Below are positions 26,946-35,461 of a DNA stretch of 64,000 nucleotides, one piece after another (position 1 is the stretch's first letter; every line of letters starts with the position of its first letter). The notes beneath the pieces are model-generated. The model was given only the letters and a program-made list of their open reading frames with translations, searched no databases and was not told where the DNA came from. Origin of the DNA: Variovorax sp. EL159 (lineage in GTDB: Bacteria; Pseudomonadota; Gammaproteobacteria; Burkholderiales; Burkholderiaceae_C). The stretch lies in assembly GCF_900100965.1 (NCBI RefSeq), contig NZ_FMUJ01000002.1:617869-681868 (forward strand). The letters are read 5' to 3'. Made by a program: the position numbers and the translations under genes.

Positions 26946-28715
26946 CTACAGCGCGGCGACCTTCACGAAAACCGGGTTCGAGTAGAACCACAGGTCGGCG
27001 TAGTTGCGGGCATTGATGGCGTTGAAACCCTTGACCGGTTCGGCACCCACCGTCAGCTCGGTATCGGGCAGCGGCTCGCCGTTCGATGTCTCGTTCGGCA
27101 CGTCCGTCCCCAGGTTGGTGCCTCGCAGGCGGAAGTACTGGTTGCGGCCGGCCTTCACGGTGTAGCTGACCGCGAAGTAGCCGTCGGCGTCGAGCTTCCA
27201 GTCGGCGCGCGTGAAGCGCTTGAGCACGCGGGTCGACGGGTTGGTGGCGCGCGAGTAGCCCGGTGTGCCCGGGGTTTCGGGGCCGGTCACGTCACCGGCG
27301 ATCAGGTCGACGTGGTCGACCGCCGGCTTCACGTTGGCATAGATGCCGCTACCGAGCTGGTACTCGAAGTTGTTGCGCTCGGGGCTCTTGAAGCGAATGG
27401 TGATCTTCAGGTCGTCGCCCGCGTTGGCTGCCACTTCCGAGCCCATCTCGCCGGTGGCTTTCGCGCTCTGCACCTTGAAGTCGAGCGCGTCGATCAGGTC
27501 GCCGTTGACCGCGAAGAGCTTGCCCGCGCGGAAGGCCGCGAGCAGCGACTTCGGGTCCTTGATGTCGCCCCACAGGTGGTTCTTGGCGTACTCGCCGGGC
27601 GCATAGCCGCTGGCGAAGAGGCCCTTGGCGGTCGTGAAGTGGTAGTCCGAATCCGCCACGTTCCAGATGCGCCGGCCTTCGGACAGCAGCGCGTCCCAGG
27701 TGCCGCCGAGCTTGGCGACGAGGTAGTCGACGCCGCCATAGGTGCGCGAGGGCAGGTTGGCCGGAATGTAGTCGCTGACGTAGCCGCCCCGGTTGCCTTC
27801 CATCTGGTTGCCGACCATGCCTTCGAGCGAGAAGACGATGTTGGGTGCGGCGTCGTTCATCTCGCGCAACTGGGCGACCGTGTACTTGCCCGGATTGCGT
27901 GACGGATGGTTGATCTGCAGGTAGCTCGTGTCGGGATAGTTCTTCTTGAGCCAGGCGATGGCCTTGAGCACGTCTTCATGGGTGGCGTTGGCTCGCGCAT
28001 CTTTCGCGTTCCACGCCGCCACGTCGCCGGCCGGGAACATCGCCGGGTCGCGGTTGGTGAAGAGGTACTCGAACTGGCTCACGGCCTTGAGCGCGGCGTC
28101 GGACATCGGGTTGTCGGTCAGGATGCCGACGTTGCCGTGGTCGTGCGTGGGCATGTCCCACTCGAAGGACGAGAAGATCGTCTTGTCCGCGTACTTGCCG
28201 CTGGCCTGCAGTGCCTTGATGCGCGGCACTTCGTACAGCGCCATGCCGGTTGAAAACGGGATCACCGGCAAAACCGGATTGCCATTGCGGTCGAACCGCG
28301 GGAACGAGATCGCGGGAGGGAGCGCGTTGCCGTCGTTGTCGTAGGAGGACTCGCGCAGATGGTTCGAGAGGGTTGCCCAGTCGAGCCCGAAGCGATCGAA
28401 GGCCAGCGCCAGCACCTGGTCCAGCGTCGAGACCTGCTGCGTGTCGTCCGACTGGATCGTGTGGATGTGCAGATCGCCGACGGTCCAGCGGCCGGGCTTC
28501 GCTGCTGGTTCTGGGGCCGCGGGTTCAGGTGCAGGCTCGGCAGGCGGCACGGAGGCCACAGGCGTTGCAGGGGCTGTAGGAAAACCGATGAACGACACGC
28601 CGCTGCCAGAGCCACCGCCGCAACTGGCGAGCAGGGCCGTTGCGAGCGCGAGGGAAGACACGAGGGGCGTGAAAAGAGAAGAAGGCAGGGAAGCGGATTT
28701 CATGAGAGCAGACAC
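26946..28715 (-). CDS. PHP-domain metallohydrolase-like lipoprotein (CehA/McbA-like)
   Basis: This protein of about 589 residues starts with a lipoprotein signal: a hydrophobic stretch ending LLASC, where the Cys near residue 32 would be lipidated. A Pro/Ala/Glu-rich linker (about 45-75) follows. The main domain opens with GDLHIHTIQSDD near residue 80, the first metal motif of PHP phosphoesterases, and later contains 'DYHF' and several His/Asp pairs such as 'MPTHDHGNVG'. This matches the CehA/McbA-family metallohydrolases, some of which hydrolyse carbaryl-like carbamates or phosphate esters. The C-terminal 150 residues look beta-rich. Start is either 28715 or the ATG four codons later (28703). 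It is exported, anchored in a membrane, and its substrate is unknown. Confidence 0.75.
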   Translation of the reverse strand: MSALMKSASLPSSLFTPLVSSLALATALLASCGGGSGSGVSFIGFPTAPATPVASVPPAEPAPEPAAPEPAAKPGRWTVGDLHIHTIQSDDTQQVSTLDQVLALAFDRFGLDWATLSNHLRESSYDNDGNALPPAISFPRFDRNGNPVLPVIPFSTGMALYEVPRIKALQASGKYADKTIFSSFEWDMPTHDHGNVGILTDNPMSDAALKAVSQFEYLFTNRDPAMFPAGDVAAWNAKDARANATHEDVLKAIAWLKKNYPDTSYLQINHPSRNPGKYTVAQLREMNDAAPNIVFSLEGMVGNQMEGNRGGYVSDYIPANLPSRTYGGVDYLVAKLGGTWDALLSEGRRIWNVADSDYHFTTAKGLFASGYAPGEYAKNHLWGDIKDPKSLLAAFRAGKLFAVNGDLIDALDFKVQSAKATGEMGSEVAANAGDDLKITIRFKSPERNNFEYQLGSGIYANVKPAVDHVDLIAGDVTGPETPGTPGYSRATNPSTRVLKRFTRADWKLDADGYFAVSYTVKAGRNQYFRLRGTNLGTDVPNETSNGEPLPDTELTVGAEPVKGFNAINARNYADLWFYSNPVFVKVAAL

Positions 28716-28916
28716 GACAACGGCCAGCAGATGGCTGGCCGCCGTGTTCGGGTTTTCGAGGCAGGAGGAGCCGCCGAGTCTGAATTCAGGCTGTGACGCG
28801 GCGATGAAACCGCAGGTAAGAGACCGCGTGGTTCCCCGGCATCTGAAGGCTTTATGAACCCACGCGCGCGTCGCTGGCGCTACCCTGTGCGCATGTTGAA
28901 CCGGCCGGAATTTCCC

Positions 28917-29171
28917 ATGACATCTCGCACGCCGAAAGATTATTGGTTTCCCGCCAAGCGCTATGGCTGGGGTTGGGGCGTACCGACGCGTTGGGAGGGT
29001 TGGGCCGTGATGCTCGGCTACTTCGCGTTGCTGGGCGTGGCGGTGTGGCGCATTCGGCCCGACCGCGCGCCCTTCACCTTCTTTCTGGCCGTCGTGGGCC
29101 TGAGCGCGCTTCTCGTGGCCATCTGCTGGCTCAAGGGCGAACCGCCGAAGTGGCGGTGGGGCAAGGAGTGA
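28917..29171 (+). CDS. Small inner-membrane protein of unknown function
   Basis: This protein of 84 residues (from ATG 28917; ATG 28893 and a further in-frame start at 28854 are alternatives) has two predicted membrane helices, at about 28-46 and 52-68. Aromatic Trp/Tyr-rich segments flank both ends (KDYWFPAKRYGWGWG, and PPKWRWGKE). Several small membrane proteins of this look are found in Comamonadaceae, but I cannot name a family or function. It sits alone between the PHP lipoprotein and a small exported protein. Confidence 0.5.
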   Translation: MTSRTPKDYWFPAKRYGWGWGVPTRWEGWAVMLGYFALLGVAVWRIRPDRAPFTFFLAVVGLSALLVAICWLKGEPPKWRWGKE

Positions 29172-29306
29172 ATCCCGCGCCTGAAATCATCCGGGCAGCG
29201 GTGCGATGAATCCATGTGCCTGCTCACGAATTCACAAGGGCAAAATACAGGCATCGCAGCGGCCTCGGCCTGGCTGCCCTTCATCAACGAACCTGTGGTC
29301 CGATCT

Positions 29307-29726
29307 ATGAAAAAACTGGTTCTCCTGGCCTTCCTGGGTCTGAACGCCATCAGCGCTTTCGCCCAGCGCGACATCGACGTGTACGAAAGCGACCGCAGGT
29401 ATTGCGCGAGCGGCCGTTCGGGCGTCGACTTCAACAGCTGCATGTGGCAGCTGCAGAACAATCGCAGCGGCCGCTACGAGCGGCGCGAGTACGACCGCCG
29501 CTATGGCTGGGGCGAGGCACCGGAGCGCTATGTGCCCGTGCCGGTCCCGGTGCCGGCACCCCAATGGCAGCCCGATCCTTACGGGCCACGCTGGGAAGCG
29601 CCGCCGCAGCGCAATGCGCCACGGCTGAGCGACATGCAAAGGCTCGCGCTGCAGAACTGCAATGTGCTGCATCCGCGCGACCAGCCCGGTTGCCGGGCCG
29701 CGGTCTGGTCGACCGTGGGCCGCTGA
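29307..29726 (+). CDS. Small exported protein with a Val-Pro repeat
   Basis: The product has 139 residues. A clear signal peptide begins MKKLVLLAFLGLNAISAFA with likely cleavage after AFA near residue 19, which fixes the start at 29307 rather than the upstream in-frame ATGs. The mature protein has three cysteines (YCASG, SCMWQ, NCN, and later GC), a basic Arg/Tyr-rich stretch, and a Val-Pro repeat around residue 82 followed by a Pro/Trp/Gln-rich region. It ends in a helical segment around 'MQRLALQNC'. It resembles uncharacterised periplasmic proteins; no domain is recognised. Confidence 0.6.
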   Translation: MKKLVLLAFLGLNAISAFAQRDIDVYESDRRYCASGRSGVDFNSCMWQLQNNRSGRYERREYDRRYGWGEAPERYVPVPVPVPAPQWQPDPYGPRWEAPPQRNAPRLSDMQRLALQNCNVLHPRDQPGCRAAVWSTVGR

Positions 29727-29747
29727 AGCTCCGCAGCAACGTGTGAA

Positions 29748-29775
29748 GTGACCCGGCCGCAGTGGCCGGGGTCAC
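29748..29775. terminator. Bidirectional hairpin between convergent genes
   Basis: GTGACCCGGCC and GGCCGGGGTCAC form a stem of about 11 bp with a single bulge and a five-base loop, between genes ending at 29726 and 29782. No long T-run is present on either side. Confidence 0.6.
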
Positions 29776-29781
29776 CGCCGA

Positions 29782-31017
29782 TCAGGCCAGCAGATCGCTC
29801 AGCGTGCGCGCAATGACCTTCGTTGCGCGGCGCAGGTCTTCCAGCACCACGCGCTCGTCGCTGCGCTTGGCGTGCGACTCGAGCACGGTGCGCGGGCCGG
29901 CACCGTAGATCACGCCCGGAATGCCGGCTTCGCCATACAGGCGAACGTCGGTGTACAGCGGCGTGCCCATGGCCTTGATCGGCTCGCCGAACAGTTCGCC
30001 GCCGTGCTTCTGGATCGCGTCGACCAGCGGCTTGTTGCCCGCCAGCGGCTTCATCGAATTGGCCAGCAGCAGGCGCTTGATGTCCACCGTGATGCCGGCG
30101 CTTTCAGCGGCGGCATCGGCGATCACCTTGCGGATCGTCGCTTCGACCTCGACCGGGTTCTCTTCGGGGATCATGCGGCGGTCGAGCTTGAACACCACCT
30201 TGCCGGGCACCACGTTCGTGTTGGTGCCGCCTTCGATGCGGCCGACGTTGAGGTACGGGTGCGTGATGCCCTCGACCTTCGACGTGACCTGCTGGTAAAG
30301 CGTGTTCTGCGCGTACAGCGCGTTCAGGATCTTCACCGCGCCTTGCAGCGCATCGATGCCGGTGGTCGGGATGGCCGCGTGCGCCATCTTGCCGTGCACC
30401 GTCACTTCCATCTGCAGGCAGCCGTTGTGCGCGGTGACCACTTCGTAGCTGAAGCCGGCCGCGATCATCAGGTCGGGCTTGGTCAGGCCGTTCTTGAGCA
30501 GCCAGCCCGGGCCGAGGATGCCGCCGAATTCTTCGTCGTAGGTGAAGTGCAGCTCGACGCTGCCCTTGGTTGGCTTGGCCACCGCTTCGAGCGCGCGCAA
30601 CGCGAAGGTGAAGCTGGCGAAGTCGCTCTTGCTGACGGCTGCGGCGCGGCCGTAGAGGCTGCCGTCGGCGATCTCGCCGCCGTACGGGTCGTGCGTCCAG
30701 CCTTCGCCCGGAGGCACCACGTCGCCGTGGGCATTGAGCGCGACGGTGCGGCCGCCGTCGCCTTCTTTGCCGTACTTGCGGCGCACGATCAGGTTGGTGA
30801 TCGATTCGAGGCCGTAGTCCTTCACGTCCTGCGCGGGCACGGCGTGCTTCTCGGCGTCGAGGCCGAAGTCTTTCAGCAGCTCGGCGGTGCGCTCGGCGTG
30901 CGGCGCGTTGTTGCCGGGCGGCGTGTCGGTGGGCACCTGCACCAGTTGCTGCAGGAATTGCACTTCCTCGTCGAAGTGGGCGTCGATCCAGGCGTCGAGC
31001 TTCGTGTAGTCGGTCAT
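29782..31017 (-). CDS. M20-family metallopeptidase/deacylase with an altered metal motif
   Basis: This 411-residue member of the M20 (ArgE/DapE) family has the first metal histidine in LNAHGDVVPPG near residue 95 and the general-base glutamates in TYDEEFGG near 159. The usual metal-bridging motif GxxDMKG is replaced by YGRAAAVSKSDF: the Asp position is Val128, with an Asp four residues later (Asp132) that could substitute. The C-terminal dimerisation and metal domain is present. The gene ends the unit gntR, allantoinase, fused decarboxylase/amidohydrolase, M20, with 17 bases between it and the fusion gene. A ureidoglycine, ureidoglycolate or N-carbamoyl amino acid substrate is likely from context. 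ATG 31017 fits a normal N-terminus. Confidence 0.78.
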   Translation of the reverse strand: MTDYTKLDAWIDAHFDEEVQFLQQLVQVPTDTPPGNNAPHAERTAELLKDFGLDAEKHAVPAQDVKDYGLESITNLIVRRKYGKEGDGGRTVALNAHGDVVPPGEGWTHDPYGGEIADGSLYGRAAAVSKSDFASFTFALRALEAVAKPTKGSVELHFTYDEEFGGILGPGWLLKNGLTKPDLMIAAGFSYEVVTAHNGCLQMEVTVHGKMAHAAIPTTGIDALQGAVKILNALYAQNTLYQQVTSKVEGITHPYLNVGRIEGGTNTNVVPGKVVFKLDRRMIPEENPVEVEATIRKVIADAAAESAGITVDIKRLLLANSMKPLAGNKPLVDAIQKHGGELFGEPIKAMGTPLYTDVRLYGEAGIPGVIYGAGPRTVLESHAKRSDERVVLEDLRRATKVIARTLSDLLA

Positions 31018-31034
31018 GGTTGTTCTTCTGTGAA

Positions 31035-32813
31035 TCAGTGGGCTTGTTCGGTGGCGAGGTTGTCCAGCAGGAGCTGGAAAGCCTGCACGGCGAGCTGGAT
31101 GTCGTCGTTGGTGCTCGATTCGAGCGGGTTGTGGCTGATGCCCGAATTGATGCCGCGCACGAAGAGCATGGCCTGCGGCATCACCTCGTGCAGCTTCATC
31201 GCATCGTGGCCGGCGCCGCTGGGCATGCGGAACAGCGGAATGCCCAGCGCATCGACGGCCTGTTCCCAGCGTTGCTGCCATGCGGGCGCGCTGGGCGCGG
31301 CGGCGGCGCGCATCGTTTCTTCGAGCTCGTAGCGCACGCCACGGCGCTCGCAGATGTCCTTCAGTGCGTTGACCACGTCGGTCGCGAGCGCGTCGCGCTG
31401 CGCGTTGTTCGGCGCCCGCAGGTCGAGGCTGAACTTGCAGCGCCCCGGCACCACGTTGATCGAGCCGCTGGGCACTTCGAGCATGCCGACGGTGCCGACC
31501 GAATCGCCGTCTTTTGCGGCGCGCTGCTCGGTGTAGAGGATCAACTCGGCCACGGCGGCGGCCGCATCGCGCCGGCGGTCCATCGGCGTGGTGCCGGCGT
31601 GGCTGGCCATGCCGATCACTTCGCCCACGTAGCGCACGCTGCCGTTGATGGAGGTGACGATGCCCAGCGGCAGGTCGAGTTCGGTGAGCACCGGGCCCTG
31701 CTCGATGTGCACTTCGACAAAGCCGAGGTAGCGGGCCGGGTCGCGCTGGATCTTCGGAATGTCTTCCTGCTTCAGGCCTGCGTGCTGCATGGCCTCGCGC
31801 ATGGTGATGCCGTCGGCGTCCTTCTGGTCGAGCCAGCGCTGGTCGAAGTGGCCGATGAGCGCGCCCGAGCCCAGGAAGGTGGCCTTGTAGCGCTGGCCTT
31901 CTTCTTCCGCGAAGCCGACCACCTCGAAGGCGAAGGGCAGGCGCTTGCCTTGCCGCTTGAGTTCGCGCACGCAGGCGATCGGCACGAAGATGCCCAGGCG
32001 CCCGTCGTACTTGCCGCCGTTGCGCACGGTGTCGTAGTGCGAGCCGGTGAGCAGGGTCTTCGCGTCGGGCTTGGCGCCTTCGTAGCGGCCAACCACGTTG
32101 CCGACCGCGTCGATGTGCACCGAGTCGAAACCCACGTCGCGCATCAGCGCGCTGATCTGTGCGGCGCAGGCACGGTGCGCGTCGGTGAGATAGGTGACGG
32201 TGAGCTGGCCCTTCTCGGCATAGCCGGGGTCGGTGTGCACCGAGAGCTGTTCCTGCCAGTCCCACACGTCGTTGCCGAGCGTGACGTCGGCCGCGAACTT
32301 GTCGTCGAGGCGGATCTCGGCGATGCGATGAATGTTGCGCAGCGCCTCGCCGAGTTCGAAGTCCGGATGATTGAAGAGCCGGCGCTCGAAGGTGTCGATG
32401 ATCTCGCGCTTGGCCAGGCCCGTGCCGCGCGGCCCGCGCACCGCGAGGATGAACGGAAAGCCGAACTTGGCGTTGTAGTCGGCGTTGAGCTTCTGGATCT
32501 TCGCGAACTCTTCGGGCGTGCAGTCGGTCAGGCCGGCCTTGCTTTGCTCGTGGGTCGATTCGGCCGTGAGCGTCTTGCTGACCATGGCCTTGCCCGCCAA
32601 CTCGGGGTGGGCGCGGATCAGGCCGATCTGCTCGTCGGCGGTCGATGCGGCCAGCGCCTGCACCAGCGCGTGCTTGAGGTGCGCGAGCGAGCGGAAGGGG
32701 CGCTGCACCAGCGCACGCTGCGCGATCCAGGGCGAATGTTCGTAGATGCCGTCGAGCAGGGCGACGGCCGCGGCCGGCGCGGCGGCGTTGAGTTGGGCGA
32801 GGGTGAGGCTCAT
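31035..32813 (-). CDS. Fused OHCU decarboxylase and allantoate amidohydrolase
   Basis: This is a 592-residue two-domain protein. Residues 1 to about 170 match 2-oxo-4-hydroxy-4-carboxy-5-ureidoimidazoline decarboxylase (UraD): catalytic His in IRAHPELAG near 69, 'STHEQSKAGL' and 'FGFPFILAVRG'. Residues about 180-592 match allantoate amidohydrolase (AllC, M20 family), with metal motifs GSHYDTVRNGGKYDG, AEEEGQRY, EVHIEQGPVL and the final 'MPSGAGHDAM'. The two steps are not consecutive in the pathway, since allantoinase acts between them; that enzyme is encoded just upstream with a two-base gap. The fusion would channel urate-derived ureide toward ureidoglycine with ammonia release. No frameshift or linker break is seen. 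Confidence 0.9.
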   Translation of the reverse strand: MSLTLAQLNAAAPAAAVALLDGIYEHSPWIAQRALVQRPFRSLAHLKHALVQALAASTADEQIGLIRAHPELAGKAMVSKTLTAESTHEQSKAGLTDCTPEEFAKIQKLNADYNAKFGFPFILAVRGPRGTGLAKREIIDTFERRLFNHPDFELGEALRNIHRIAEIRLDDKFAADVTLGNDVWDWQEQLSVHTDPGYAEKGQLTVTYLTDAHRACAAQISALMRDVGFDSVHIDAVGNVVGRYEGAKPDAKTLLTGSHYDTVRNGGKYDGRLGIFVPIACVRELKRQGKRLPFAFEVVGFAEEEGQRYKATFLGSGALIGHFDQRWLDQKDADGITMREAMQHAGLKQEDIPKIQRDPARYLGFVEVHIEQGPVLTELDLPLGIVTSINGSVRYVGEVIGMASHAGTTPMDRRRDAAAAVAELILYTEQRAAKDGDSVGTVGMLEVPSGSINVVPGRCKFSLDLRAPNNAQRDALATDVVNALKDICERRGVRYELEETMRAAAAPSAPAWQQRWEQAVDALGIPLFRMPSGAGHDAMKLHEVMPQAMLFVRGINSGISHNPLESSTNDDIQLAVQAFQLLLDNLATEQAH

Positions 32814-32815
32814 GG

Positions 32816-33781
32816 TCAGTTTCCGGTGACGGCCGATTCAAAGGGATGCGCCTGCTTCCAGTGCCGCGCGATATCGACGCGCCGGCAGACCCACACGCGG
32901 TCGTGCTGCGCGATGTGGTCCAGGAAGCGCTGCAGCGCCGTGATGCGGCCGGGTCGCCCGAGCAGCCGGCAGTGCATGCCGATGCTCATCATCTTGGGGC
33001 TGTTGTCGCCGTCGGCATCGCCTTCGGCATAAAGCGCATCGAAGGTGTCCTTCATGTACTGGAAGAACGGATCGGCGTGCGAATAGCCTTGCGGCAGCGC
33101 GAAGCGCATGTCGTTGCAGTCGAGCGTATAGGGCACGATGAGCTGCGGCACCACGCTGCCGTCGGTCTTTTGCACCTTCATCCAGAAGGGCAGGTCGTCG
33201 CCGTAGTAGTCGCTGTCGTATTCGAAGCCGCCGTAGTCGGCCACGAGGCGGCGCGTGCGCGGGCTGTCGCGGCCGGTGTACCAGCCCAGGGCGCGTTCGC
33301 CGGTGAGCTTCTCGATGGCTTCCATGCCCAGGCGCATGTGCTCGCGCTCGGTGGCTTCATCGAGGTTCTGGTAGTGGATCCAGCGCCAGCCGTGGCAGGC
33401 GATCTCGTGGCCCAGTTCCTTGAAGGCGGCGGTCAGCTCGGGGTAGCGCTGCAGCGCCATGCCCACGCCGAACACGGTGAGCGGCAGGCCGCGCTTTTCG
33501 AACTCGCGCAGGATGCGCCATACGCCGGCACGCGAGCCGTACTCGTAGATGCCTTCCATGCTGATGTGCCGGTCGGGGTAGCTCGCCGGGTTGAACATCT
33601 CGGACAGGAACTGCTCGGAACCCGCGTCGCCATGCAGCGTGGCGTTTTCGCCGCCTTCTTCATAGTTCAGGACGAACTGCACGGCGATGCGTGCGCCGCC
33701 GGGCCATTGGGCGTGCGGTGGGTTGCGGCCGTAGCCGACGAGGTCGCGCGGGTAGGGCAGGGTGGTGTCGTAGACGGTCAT
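32816..33781 (-). CDS. puuE: Allantoinase PuuE (polysaccharide-deacetylase fold)
   Basis: This protein of 321 residues has the length and sequence pattern of PuuE allantoinases, which belong to the polysaccharide-deacetylase superfamily rather than the amidohydrolase superfamily. Characteristic segments are 'RDLVGYGRNPPHAQWPGGARIAVQFVLNYEEGGE' at the start (cited only in part here), 'GHEIACHGWRWIHY' with the metal histidine near residue 130, and 'GWYTGRDSPRTR'. The enzyme opens the allantoin ring to allantoate. It is co-transcribed with the gntR gene (six bases upstream) and the fused decarboxylase/amidohydrolase (two bases downstream). Confidence 0.92.
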   Translation of the reverse strand: MTVYDTTLPYPRDLVGYGRNPPHAQWPGGARIAVQFVLNYEEGGENATLHGDAGSEQFLSEMFNPASYPDRHISMEGIYEYGSRAGVWRILREFEKRGLPLTVFGVGMALQRYPELTAAFKELGHEIACHGWRWIHYQNLDEATEREHMRLGMEAIEKLTGERALGWYTGRDSPRTRRLVADYGGFEYDSDYYGDDLPFWMKVQKTDGSVVPQLIVPYTLDCNDMRFALPQGYSHADPFFQYMKDTFDALYAEGDADGDNSPKMMSIGMHCRLLGRPGRITALQRFLDHIAQHDRVWVCRRVDIARHWKQAHPFESAVTGN

Positions 33782-33787
33782 GGGTGT

Positions 33788-34462
33788 TCAGGCCAGGGCG
33801 AGCGAGATGTCGTTGGTGGGTACCTTGCGGTCGAAGGTGAGGTTGGCTTCGACGTGCTCCAGGTGTTCGGTCATGAGGCGCACGGCGCGCTCTTCGTCGC
33901 GGGCGGCCAGCGCCTTCACGATGTCGGCGTGCTCGTCGTTGGAGTGCTCGGCCGCGCTGGTGCTCTGGTACATGAGCGTGATGAGGGCGCAGCGCGAGAT
34001 CAGCTCGCCAAGAATCTGCGCCAGCACCTGGTTGCCCATGAGCTCGGCCATGCGCACATGAAAGTCGCCGAGCAGCTCGGTGCGGCCCGAGATGTCTTCG
34101 CCCGACACCGCCGACTTTTCAAGCGCGACGTGTTCCTTCAGCGCCTTGATCTTGGCCGGCGTGACGGTGCGCACGAACTCGCGCGTCATCTCGGCTTCGA
34201 GCATGCGGCGCACCGCGAAAACCTGCTTGGCCTCGTCGACGGCCGGTGCGGCCACGAAGGCGCCGCGCGCGGGTTCGAGCCGGATCAGCTTGTTCTGCGA
34301 GAGCTGGAACAGCGCCTGCCGCACGAGGGTGCGCGACACGCCGAAGTGGTCGGCCAGCTTCTGCTCGGCGAGTTTGGTGCCGGGTTGAAGCCGGTGCTCG
34401 ACGATCGCTTTGGTGAGCGCGTCGACGATCGAACGGGTGGTGGAGGACTCCATGTTTTTCAT
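33788..34462 (-). CDS. GntR-family regulator, FadR/FCD subfamily (paralogue 2)
   Basis: This regulator of 224 residues has a winged helix ('KLAEQKLADHFGVSRTLVRQALFQL', about 30-55) and an FCD effector domain with LLGDFHVRMAEL and 'NDEHADIV', resembling the protein at 21595-22362. It is the first gene of the allantoinase operon. Start 34462 (MKNMESS) is chosen over the upstream frame start at 34492, because that start would overlap the TGTATACA site; ATG 34453 is also possible. The operator 22 bases upstream points to autoregulation and control of divergent uraH. Purine- or ureide-responsive repression is inferred. Confidence 0.88.
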   Translation of the reverse strand: MKNMESSTTRSIVDALTKAIVEHRLQPGTKLAEQKLADHFGVSRTLVRQALFQLSQNKLIRLEPARGAFVAAPAVDEAKQVFAVRRMLEAEMTREFVRTVTPAKIKALKEHVALEKSAVSGEDISGRTELLGDFHVRMAELMGNQVLAQILGELISRCALITLMYQSTSAAEHSNDEHADIVKALAARDEERAVRLMTEHLEHVEANLTFDRKVPTNDISLALA

Positions 34463-34483
34463 GATAGACCCAAAGCCGTGAAC

Positions 34484-34491
34484 TGTATACA
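34484..34491. promoter_or_regulatory. TGTATACA operator, site 3
   Basis: The exact octamer lies in the 92-base divergent region between gntR (start 34462) and uraH (start 34555), in the context GAACTGTATACACTTTTG. One site could control both directions. Confidence 0.72.
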
Positions 34492-34554
34492 CTTTTGTCC
34501 ACCGGAATATCCCGCACCCGTCGATCCGACTTTCGAACTTTCAAGGAGCGCCCC

Positions 34555-34905
34555 ATGGGCCTGAGCACTCACGTACTGGACACGATGCATGGCGGCCCCG
34601 CCGCCGGCATGGAGGTGGCGCTGTTCACCACCGACGGCGACGCCGCAACGCTGGTCAAGCGCTTCACGCTGAATTCGGACGGCCGCAGCGACGGGCCGCT
34701 CTACGACAACAACTCGCTGAAGGTCGGCACCTACCGCCTCGTGTTCGACGTGGCGGGCTACTTCAAGGCGCGCGGCGTGAAGCTGCCCGAGCCGAATTTC
34801 CTGAACAAGGTCTCGCTGGATTTCGGCGTGGCGCACACCGACCAGCACTACCACGTGCCCCTGCTCGTGAGCCCGTGGAGCTACTCCACCTACCGCGGGT
34901 CTTGA
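34555..34905 (+). CDS. uraH: 5-hydroxyisourate hydrolase (UraH)
   Basis: This 116-residue transthyretin-like enzyme hydrolyses 5-hydroxyisourate to OHCU, the step after urate hydroxylase and before the fused decarboxylase. Diagnostic motifs are the N-terminal 'STHVLDTMHGGPAAGM' with the first catalytic histidine, the HYHVPLLVSPWSYSTYRGS ending with its second histidine and the invariant C-terminal Tyr-Arg-Gly-Ser, and normal family length. AAGGAG precedes the ATG by seven bases. It is divergent from the gntR-puuE operon and shares its TGTATACA site. Confidence 0.95.
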   Translation: MGLSTHVLDTMHGGPAAGMEVALFTTDGDAATLVKRFTLNSDGRSDGPLYDNNSLKVGTYRLVFDVAGYFKARGVKLPEPNFLNKVSLDFGVAHTDQHYHVPLLVSPWSYSTYRGS

Positions 34906-34910
34906 TGTCG

Positions 34911-35408
34911 TCAGTCCCCTTGCTGCTGGCCTTCGGTCAGGGTGTCGAGCTGGAAGCGCCCGCTTTCGTCCCACAGCCAGGTGTCCGTCCAGGTGACGGT
35001 GCCCAGGCGGGTGGCCGGCGGGAAGGGCGAGGCCTTCAGCACGGTGCGCTCGATCTCGGCGATCACCTCGGGCGCGTGCTTGGGCGCGCGCAGCCAGCGC
35101 ATCGAGCGCACCTTGCCGCCCGTGTCGAGGTTCACTTCCAGCGTGCCGACCGCATAGAGCACCGGCGGCAGCTGGCCCTTGTAGATGCGCGAGCGGTTGG
35201 TGTCGTAGATGTGGCGCGCCGCGTCGCGGCGGTAGTCGCGCGCGGTGGCCGCATTCGATGCGCGCGGCGCGGGGCCTGCGCCCACATCGCCGCTGGCACC
35301 GCTCAACTGGCCGGGCACGGACCCGGTGGAGCCGCAGCCGGCGAGCCACAAGGCGGAAAGAACAGAGGCTGCAAGGGCAAGGCGGCGGGGCGTAAGCTGG
35401 CGATTCAT
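34911..35408 (-). CDS. Putative lipoprotein with TonB-like C-terminal region
   Basis: This protein of 165 residues has a lipoprotein signal ending LWLAGC (Cys near residue 25), followed by a Gly/Ser-rich linker. The rest contains 'YIDTNRSRIYKGQLPPVL' -like sequence (here IYDTNRSRIYKGQLPPV), 'GTLEVNLDTGGKVRSMRWLR' and 'IERTVLKASPFPP'. The pattern of a periplasmic beta-alpha-beta unit with a final 'ASPFPP' is that of energy-transducer TonB C-terminal domains. Without a transmembrane anchor it cannot be a standard TonB. It converges on uraH with only five bases between the stops. Function unknown. Confidence 0.65.
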   Translation of the reverse strand: MNRQLTPRRLALAASVLSALWLAGCGSTGSVPGQLSGASGDVGAGPAPRASNAATARDYRRDAARHIYDTNRSRIYKGQLPPVLYAVGTLEVNLDTGGKVRSMRWLRAPKHAPEVIAEIERTVLKASPFPPATRLGTVTWTDTWLWDESGRFQLDTLTEGQQQGD

Positions 35409-35461
35409 CGCCGGGTTTATACCGTGAGTCGTCGCGGGCCGGGCAACCGAAGGTATCGGCA

